Shown here piece by piece: positions 45,542 through 51,198 of a stretch of DNA of 51,198 nt. Each line of letters begins with the position of its first letter. Positions within the stretch are counted from its first letter, which is position 1. Under the pieces are notes generated by a model that ran no database searches, was not told where the DNA came from, and was given only the letters and a program-made list of their open reading frames with translations. The DNA comes from Nitritalea halalkaliphila LW7 (lineage in GTDB: Bacteria; Bacteroidota; Bacteroidia; Cytophagales; Cyclobacteriaceae): contig NZ_AJYA01000031.1 of NCBI RefSeq assembly GCF_000265075.1, positions 1 to 51,198 on the forward strand, written 5' to 3'. A program made the translations under genes and the position numbers.

Positions 45542-46941
45542 ATGGATGTAAAAGTAAAGTTTTTAGGAGGTGCAGGGGGCACCGTCACAGGTTCTAAGTT
45601 TCTTTTAGAAGTAGATAATTTCCGCATCTTAGTGGACTGCGGCCTTTTTCAGGGACTGAAAGAACTGCGCCAGCGCAACTGGGCCTCCTTCCCCGTGGCC
45701 CGAAAAGCATCGACTGCGTACTCCTCACCCATGCGCATATCGACCACAGCGGCTACCTCCCACGCCTAGTGCGCGAGGGCTTTCGAGGCCCTGTGTACTG
45801 CACCTCAGCCACCGCCGAGCTGACCCGAATACTGCTTTTAGATTCAGCTAAGCTTCAAGAGGAGGAGGCTGCCTACGCCCAGAAAAAGGGCTATTCCAAG
45901 CATGAAAAGCCCGAACCTCTTTACCGCGTGGAGGACGTAGAAAAAACGCTGCCCCTGCTGCAGCCCTACCCCTTCCAGCAGGCAGTGGACATTGGCCCTG
46001 GGGCCAAAATCACCTTCTATCAGGCGGGCCATATCCTAGGTGCCGCTAGCATTAAGCTAGTCGTTCGAGGGGAACAGCAAGAGAAGAAAATTGTCTTTTC
46101 GGGCGATTTAGGGCGCTTTCATGATCCGGTGCTCTATCCTCCAGCATGGTGCCTTCGCAGACATCCTGTTTTTAGAGGCCACGTATGGCAATCGCCGCGC
46201 CCCTGAGACTGGGCCAGAGGAAGCCTTAGCCGCTGCCATCCGGCGTACCTACCGAGCAGGTGGGGTAGCATCCTCCCTTCCTTTGCGGTGGGCCGCACCC
46301 AGTTACTCCTTTACTACCTCTTCCGCCTGCAGCAGCAAGGTCGCATTCCGGACATTCCCATCTACGTGGACAGCCCCATGGCCATCGATGTCACCCGGCT
46401 CTATAAATCCTTCGGGGAGCAGCATCGCCTCGGCGCCATGATCGAGGAAGATAATTGCAATCCCTTTCGGCATAAGCGCCTCCACTATGTCAGCAGCCAG
46501 GAGGGTTCTATCGGCCTAAATCAGCTGCGAGGCGATGCTATCATCGTGTCAGCCAGCGGGATGGCTTCAGGAGGGCGTGTGCTCCATCACTTGTACCACC
46601 GCCTACCCCAGCCGCAGGATGCCGTGATTTTCGTGGGCCATCAGGCGCAGGGGACACGCGGGAGGCGCCTGGTGGATGGAGAGGAATCGGTGCGCATGTA
46701 TGGCATCGATGTGCCGGTGCGGGCTAAAATTTACCAGATAGAGGGCCTCTCCGCCCATGCCGATCAGCGGGAACTGCTGCAGTGGGCAGCGGGATTTGTG
46801 AGTAAGCCGAAGCGCTGTTTTCTCGTACATGGAGAGCAGGAGGCGCTGGAAACCCTGCGTGCGCAACTGGAAACGGAGTTAGGCTGGCAGGCACAGCTCC
46901 CCGCCTACCTGGAAAGTGTGGCGCTCTTCGAGGGGCTTTGA
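45542..46941 (+). CDS. Beta-CASP metallo-beta-lactamase nuclease, several frameshifts
   Basis: About 467 aa. This RNA-processing nuclease family (CPSF/YSH1-like) hydrolyses RNA with two zinc ions. Motifs: [10 protein letters not shown] with [20 protein letters not shown], the zinc ligands HAHIDH (about 45730-45747), [69 protein letters not shown] and the C-terminal [14 protein letters not shown]. Breaks lie near 45699-45702 (GCCCC to GCCC), about 46125-46150 and about 46262. Each loses one or a few bases, and the motifs on both sides are in proper order. It follows the PspC terminator and precedes the ECF operon. Confidence 0.85.
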
Positions 46942-46971
46942 AAATTTTTTTTAACGTTTTTTAAACCCCCA

Positions 46972-47000
46972 TGCAACCCTTTCGCTTCTGACTGCATCTA
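46972..47000 (+). promoter_or_regulatory. ECF-sigma-type promoter
   Basis: TGCAACC (46972-46978) and GCATCTA (46994-47000), 15 bases apart, lie 24 bases before the sigma gene. This resembles the AAC/-35 and CATCTA/-10 boxes of autoregulated ECF operons in Bacteroidota. It implies that the sigma factor drives its own operon. Confidence 0.55.
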
Positions 47001-47023
47001 CCTTATAAACACGAACCGCTCAC

Positions 47024-47608
47024 ATGTTTTTTAGAAAGGATTATAGCGACGAGACTTTTTTAGTCAAGCAGTGCCTGAAGGGGGATGCCCAAGCACAGCG
47101 CTACCTGTATGAGAAACATGCCCCGCGTTTTTTGAGCATCTGCCAGCGCTATCTGCGGCAGGAGGCTGCGGCAGAAGACGCCCTGATGGAAGGGTTCACC
47201 CGAATCTTCGCTCGGCTGGCTGACTTTAAGGGAGCAGGCAGCTTCGAGGGGTGGATGCGGAAGATCATCGTGAATGCCGCTTTGATGCAGCTGCGGAAGG
47301 AACGCCAGCTGCTGCTCGAAGTGCTTCCCGAGGATACCGAAGCCATCGACCCCGCAGGAGCCCTCCCCACTCCTGATCTAAGCGAACTGGCCTGCGCGGA
47401 TATCCTTCGCCTGATCGACAGCCTACCGGTAGGCTATCGAACCGTATTTAACCTATACGCGATCGAAGGCTATAGCCACGCGGAAATCAGTACCCTGCTG
47501 GGCATCTCCACGGGAACCAGCAAGTCACAGTTGAACCGCGCACGCACCTGGCTGCAGCAGAAAGTGCGCGCTCAAGAACAACCTTTAAAACAACGTGCTC
47601 ATGGATAA
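47024..47608 (+). CDS. ECF RNA polymerase sigma factor
   Basis: 194 aa. Sigma region 2 spans about residues 12-80: KHAPRFLSICQRYLRQEAAA, ALMEGFTRIFARLADFKGAG, FEGWMRKIIVNAALMQLRKE. Region 4 spans about residues 128-180, with helix-turn-helix LPVGYRTVFNLYAIEGYSHA, EISTLLGISTGTSKSQLNRA. It is the first gene of a run that continues with a membrane protein, an outer-membrane protein and a DUF4097 protein. The stop overlaps the start of the next gene (ATG 47601). The signal is probably envelope stress; the next gene is the best candidate anti-sigma factor. Confidence 0.93.
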   Translation: MFFRKDYSDETFLVKQCLKGDAQAQRYLYEKHAPRFLSICQRYLRQEAAAEDALMEGFTRIFARLADFKGAGSFEGWMRKIIVNAALMQLRKERQLLLEVLPEDTEAIDPAGALPTPDLSELACADILRLIDSLPVGYRTVFNLYAIEGYSHAEISTLLGISTGTSKSQLNRARTWLQQKVRAQEQPLKQRAHG

Positions 47609-48409
47609 GCGACACGAATGGGAAAATGCCTGGCGGCAAAAGTTATCCGAAGCCACACACCATCCAAGCCCTGAACTTTGGGAGCGGCTGGAGGCAGGAC
47701 TGCCTACAGCACAAAAAAACAGCAAAAGGAGCCTCCCGCTTTATCGAATGGTGGCCGCTGGGCTTTTGATCCTGCTGGCTGGGGCGACCTGGATGCTGGT
47801 AGGACCCTCTGGAAGGGGCTTTTGCCGCAGGCAGAGGAAGGCCAAGCGCTCGCCACTCGGACGGCTGCGGATGAGGCCGGGGGCCAAAAGGCACTTCTCC
47901 CTCCTCCCCTCATCCAACCAGCGCCTGATAGTTCGGAAGATCCTGCTACACAGGCGCAAGCAGCAGCGGCAGTCCCTTCGGCTCAAGACCTGAAGGTCGC
48001 TGAAAGGGAAGTGGCGGAAAAGGAGCCTCAGCGTACGGCGAGCCCGTCTATTCGTACCGAGGTAGTGCGTCCTTCGCAGCCGCTACCCGTATCAGCTCCC
48101 AAGCGCACACTTCCGGAGCAAGAAATGTTTCGCGTTGATTTAAACGGTTCTCTGGTAGCAGACAGCAAGGCGGGGAATGGATTAGGCGGCAGGATGGCGG
48201 AGACTCGTTCAGAAAAACGTTCCGGCTTTCGCTTAATCGAAGAAGAAATGGATGGGGATGTTCGGGTATTACGCATCCCTGGCATCGGGGAGCGTATCCA
48301 GCAGGCCATCGCCCAAGCAGAACCACGGCCGCGGCCGCTAGGACTGCGCAGTCTCCAAGAAGCGAAAAACGAGTTTTTGGAGGGATTATTTGAAAAAAAC
48401 ATGGAATAA
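47601..48409 (+). CDS. Putative anti-sigma factor, single membrane helix, one frameshift
   Basis: About 269 aa when repaired. A cytoplasmic start (MDKRHEWENAWRQKLSEATH) and LWERLEAGLPTAQKNSKRSL precede a membrane helix (MVAAGLLILLAGATWMLVG, residues about 52-71). A Pro/Ala-rich periplasmic part follows, ending with RPLGLRSLQEAKNEFLEGLF. The short basic N-terminal domain and one helix match anti-sigma factors encoded directly downstream of ECF genes; no zinc-binding motif is visible. The two frames join near 47806-47812, and one missing base restores the reading. The start overlaps the sigma gene by eight bases. Confidence 0.68.
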
Positions 48410-48416
48410 CATCGTC

Positions 48417-49441
48417 ATGAAAAAAACAGGATACTTCATTCTATTGGCCTTTTGGCTGGTGATGCAGGCAGTAGAAGCCCGCGCGCACACCTTCGAAGCA
48501 GCAGCAGCAGCTGATTCGGTAATCATTCAGTACCGCAACAGTGGCCGAGTGGCTGTGGCCATCCCGGAGGAAACCGATCGGGAGGCGCTGAAAAACATGT
48601 CTATAAATGAGCTCTTTCGCGCTTTAAACTTAGATGAAAAAAGCCTCAGCGATTTAGACAATGTCAATTTTACCCCAGCAGAAGGCGGTGAAGCGCCTAT
48701 GTTCGGGGTAAAGGAAACTCCCGGCGTAACAGAGGTCCGTGTAGGCGGCATCGTGGTCACTGTAGATGAGACCAAGGGCAATACGCAAGTCAATGTGGTC
48801 CGCCGACGCCATCGAGAGCCAGCATTTCGCACCTACTTCCACGTTGATTTCGGCATCAATTCCTTCCTCGACGAAGACGGTGGATTCGTCTCCAGCCAGG
48901 AGGACTTCTCGACGCGCGGATGGGGAAGTTGGAACTTAGGCCTAAACTGGTGGGCTTCTCAGCGGCTTGTACGAGGCCTGAATCTGAACGCCTCCCTCGG
49001 GGCCCAGCTGATGCGCTTTAACTTTGACAGCCGGAACACGCAGGTCGTACGCGGCCTGATGGGGTGGAGTTCATTCAACGCACGGACGTGAATGCCCTGC
49101 GCAGCAGACTCTTCGCCTCCTATCTGACGGCTCAGACACTGGTGGAGCTGGATTTCGGGCGCATGCTCTATGGACAGTCTGGCTTGGCAGTAGCCCTAGG
49201 CCCCTATGCAGGATACCGTTTGGGCGGCAGCTCTACCTTCGTCTCCCGCCCCTTCGACGGGGGCTCGCGTAACCGAGACCGTGTGCGTGATGGCCTTTCC
49301 CTAAATAATTTCCGCTACGGTATCCGCGGCGAGGTGGACATCAAGTATTTCCGCATCTATGTGATGTATGACTTAAATCCCCTATTTGAAAGCGGAGTAG
49401 ACCCCGTAATTACACCCATAAGCTTTGGAATTGTCCTTTAA
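48417..49441 (+). CDS. Outer-membrane beta-barrel protein of the ECF operon, one frameshift
   Basis: About 341 aa from ATG 48417 (MKKTGYFILLAFWLVMQAVE). A conserved-looking N-terminal domain (DSVIIQYRNSGRVAVAIPEE, ALKNMSINELFRALNLDEKS) precedes eight or so barrel strands (YFHVDFGINSFLDEDGGFVS, WGSWNLGLNWWASQRLVRG, LGPYAGYRLGGSSTFVSRPF, YFRIYVMYDLNPLFESGV). The frame breaks near 49052-49060 (RGLMGW/DGVEFIQRTDVN). ATG 48390 would read through the preceding gene's end and is less likely. Family not named, but the outer-membrane location is clear. Confidence 0.75.
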
Positions 49442-49452
49442 AATCGCGAACT

Positions 49453-50400
49453 ATGAGAACGATAAATTATTTGAGTATCTTTTTAGCTTGTTGTTTCATG
49501 ACCCTTTTTAACGCAGCACTACAAGCACAGACGCCCATTATTGACGTAAAGCGTCAGTTTACGGGCATCCACACACTGGAAATCGAAAGCGCCTGGCTGG
49601 AGGTCAGCTATGAAGGCGTTGCGGGACAGGAAACGCTGGAGGCACATGCCTTCTTGAAAGGTAATTTCCAAGATGTAGACATTGTGTTCGTGGAAGTGGA
49701 GGGCGTCTTAAAGGTAGCCTATCGGCAAAAATCTGGTCGCACCACGGTAATCAATAGCCGAGATCAGGGATTTATTCGCATGAAAGGTCCTGAGAAGCTG
49801 GAAATGCGCTTGACCTCAGGGTCTGGTAAGGTACAGGTGAGCGGCATATCGGGAAAAGCATTTCAAGCGGAGATCGGCTCCGGAAATTTTAGAGCAGAGA
49901 AAATCCATGTGCAAACGCTGGAGCTCGTCGGACGCTCCGGTAACTTAGAGCTAAGCGACACTCGGGGGGACTTATCGGGTAAAGTTTCCAGCGGCAGCTT
50001 GCGTCTCAATCGCCACACAGGAGATGCTGATCTTCAGGCCTCTAGCGGCAACTTGCGCGGTACGGAAATCAATGGCGTTTTAGAACTTAGTTTGAGCTCT
50101 GGCTCTGCTAACTTCTCCAATGTGGATAAGCTGCAAGCAGCCAAAGTAAGCTCCGGCCTGATGACATTCTCCGATACGGGCTTGCTGCCTTCTACTACAC
50201 TTTCATCTAGTTCAGGAAATATCCGCATCCAGACGAACGATGATCTGCGCGCCTACCGCTACGACTTAAAAGCCGGTAGCGGACGTATCCGCATAGGCGA
50301 CCTGTACAGCGGCTCCTCTATTCGCGTCTCGCCGCAGGAAGAAGGGGAAGCATTTATTAGTGCTACCGTGTCTTCTGGACTTATTCAGGTGGTCAACTAA
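49453..50400 (+). CDS. DUF4097-type beta-strand repeat protein
   Basis: 315 aa with a signal peptide (LSIFLACCFMTLFNAALQAQ). From about residue 110 a ladder of short beta strands repeats with S/T-x-S-G-x-L/I: LTSGSGKVQVSGISGKAFQA, IGSGNFRAEKIHV, GRSGNLELSDTRGDLSGKVS, SSGSLRLNRHTGDADLQASS. Further rungs follow down to ISATVSSGLIQVVN at the C-terminus. This is the DUF4097 (adhesin-like GIN/DUF2807-related) solenoid. It closes the ECF operon 11 bases after the barrel gene, and such proteins are common in ECF/PspC stress loci. No enzymatic residue is seen; it is probably exported. Confidence 0.85.
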   Translation: MRTINYLSIFLACCFMTLFNAALQAQTPIIDVKRQFTGIHTLEIESAWLEVSYEGVAGQETLEAHAFLKGNFQDVDIVFVEVEGVLKVAYRQKSGRTTVINSRDQGFIRMKGPEKLEMRLTSGSGKVQVSGISGKAFQAEIGSGNFRAEKIHVQTLELVGRSGNLELSDTRGDLSGKVSSGSLRLNRHTGDADLQASSGNLRGTEINGVLELSLSSGSANFSNVDKLQAAKVSSGLMTFSDTGLLPSTTLSSSSGNIRIQTNDDLRAYRYDLKAGSGRIRIGDLYSGSSIRVSPQEEGEAFISATVSSGLIQVVN

Positions 50401-50634
50401 GCGAAATACACTTTTGGGGCCTGGTGAAGGACCCTTCGGATCCACTTTCCTATACGCCTGGCTGAGAGTCAGCTTTTTCCTGAAATCGACATTGGAACAC
50501 CTTAAATCAAAAAAAATATTTTTAATAGCTTTTGCTGACTTTCGTTTAAAAACAGTTTTTTTAGCCTCTCTCCTGTTGACTAGAGTTAGATTTCTACAGT
50601 GTAAACTATACGTTCAAATAACTACGTATTCGAT

Positions 50635-50841
50635 TTAAAATTGGCCTCTGTACTTGAGCTGTTCAGAAGGCAGTTGCTTGAAAAAATCTTTATGCTTGCT
50701 TCCCTGTACGCGATCACCAACATCACCTAACCGCCTAACATATAACGATGCGGACTTCGTTTCTAGCACTTCAGTCAGTTCTTCTCCGATAACGACGGAT
50801 CCCTCCGCAGACTCAGTAGGCTTTGCTATAAAAATCTTCAC
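50635..50841 (-). CDS. Hypothetical protein fragment
   Basis: 68 aa with protein-like composition: KIFIAKPTESAEGSVVIGEE, LTEVLETKSASLYVRRLGDV, GDRVQGSKHKDFFKQLPSEQ. The opposite strand reads as a serine-rich shadow. It may be the C-terminal part of a gene whose earlier part is the open frame at 50853-51062. No family recognised. Confidence 0.35.
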   Translation of the reverse strand: MKIFIAKPTESAEGSVVIGEELTEVLETKSASLYVRRLGDVGDRVQGSKHKDFFKQLPSEQLKYRGQF

Positions 50842-50852
50842 TGCCTAGTGTT

Positions 50853-51062
50853 TCAGGAAGCCTGGTGCCTGAATGTCCTAGGGCCTACCGTCGGCTGTTC
50901 GTACAGAAAAAGCCTACCTTTAATTAAAACTAACCCATTCCCGTTAAAGCTCCTAGTAAAATTCTTTATCTCTTCTTCCCATTCCGCAAGTCTACAAAAC
51001 CTAACGTCTATAAAAAATATGGGATTCGTCGAGCGGATATGGATTGTCGAAGTCAGGTTTTT
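50853..51062 (-). pseudogene. Open frame without start, possible upstream part of the hypothetical gene
   Basis: A 69-codon open frame without ATG. It includes TNPIFFIDVRFCRLAEWEEE and IKNFTRSFNGNGLVLIKGRL, and ends TFRHQAS before TGA 50853-50855. It is out of frame with the ORF at 50635-50841. The two might be one gene with an indel; that is unproven. Confidence 0.25.
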
Positions 51063-51198
51063 TTATTCCAAAGTGTCTGCTGGAGACTGAAGAAAGGTCG
51101 GGGGTGTTGGTCCAAAATTGGTTTTTTAGGTTCAATATTTTTCTACAGTGCGAGACATTGCTTAGTGCATTTGTATTTTTATTATTTTGTTTTTTTAC

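Overview
The window looks like a chromosomal segment of a Bacteroidota bacterium, probably near the Cytophagales/Saprospirales; I cannot place it more precisely. The evidence is several outer-membrane receptors of the carboxypeptidase-regulatory-domain/plug/barrel type, DUF4221 and GLPGLI family proteins, PadR-PspC and LytS/LytTR pairs, an ECF-sigma envelope operon, and start regions without Shine-Dalgarno sequences, one with a TAnnTTTG -7 box. I found no rRNA, tRNA, CRISPR array or phage genes.

Layout. (1) 237-10359: envelope genes, comprising a secreted two-repeat protein, an outer-membrane barrel, an LRR lipoprotein, and a TonB receptor followed by two lipoproteins (beta-helix-like and beta-propeller-like). 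(2) 10520-13180: ferrous iron uptake, feoA-feoB and a Cys-rich FeoB-associated peptide. (3) 13201-23737, minus strand: a high-affinity potassium (Kdp) system in an unusual form. A sigma-54 (NtrC-type) response regulator with its own terminator is followed by a sigma-54-like promoter and a tightly coupled run: 30-aa membrane microprotein, 124-aa soluble protein, kdpF, kdpA, kdpB, kdpC, an OmpL-like porin, a KdpD fragment (KdpD+USP domains only) and a separate histidine kinase. (4) 23893-27300: an AlkC/AlkD-type HEAT-repeat protein and two DUF4221 paralogues. (5) 27652-34742: an AT-rich block of decayed foreign genes bounded by remnants of two different IS256-family elements. (6) 34773-42703: a TVP38-type membrane protein, a LytS/LytTR pair, an Oar-like TonB receptor, and an orphan sigma-54 regulator with a 51-aa membrane microprotein. 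(7) 43158-46941: PadR-like regulator, double-PspC membrane protein, beta-CASP metallo-beta-lactamase nuclease. (8) 46972-50400: an ECF sigma operon with its own promoter. (9) The last 800 bp hold only a doubtful broken ORF.

Two kinds of gene damage must be kept apart. Conserved genes outside the island (kdpB, feoA, feoB, the beta-CASP nuclease, PspC and others) are broken only by single-base indels, mostly in short homopolymers such as CCCC/CCC, with no nonsense codons. This pattern suggests sequencing or assembly error, so I describe these as intact genes with a frameshift. Genes inside the island also carry in-frame stop codons and lost ends, which is genuine decay.

The most distinctive parts are the Kdp locus, with a sigma-54 regulator in place of KdpE, a split sensor, two microproteins and a porin, and the IS256-bounded island of unrelated composition.
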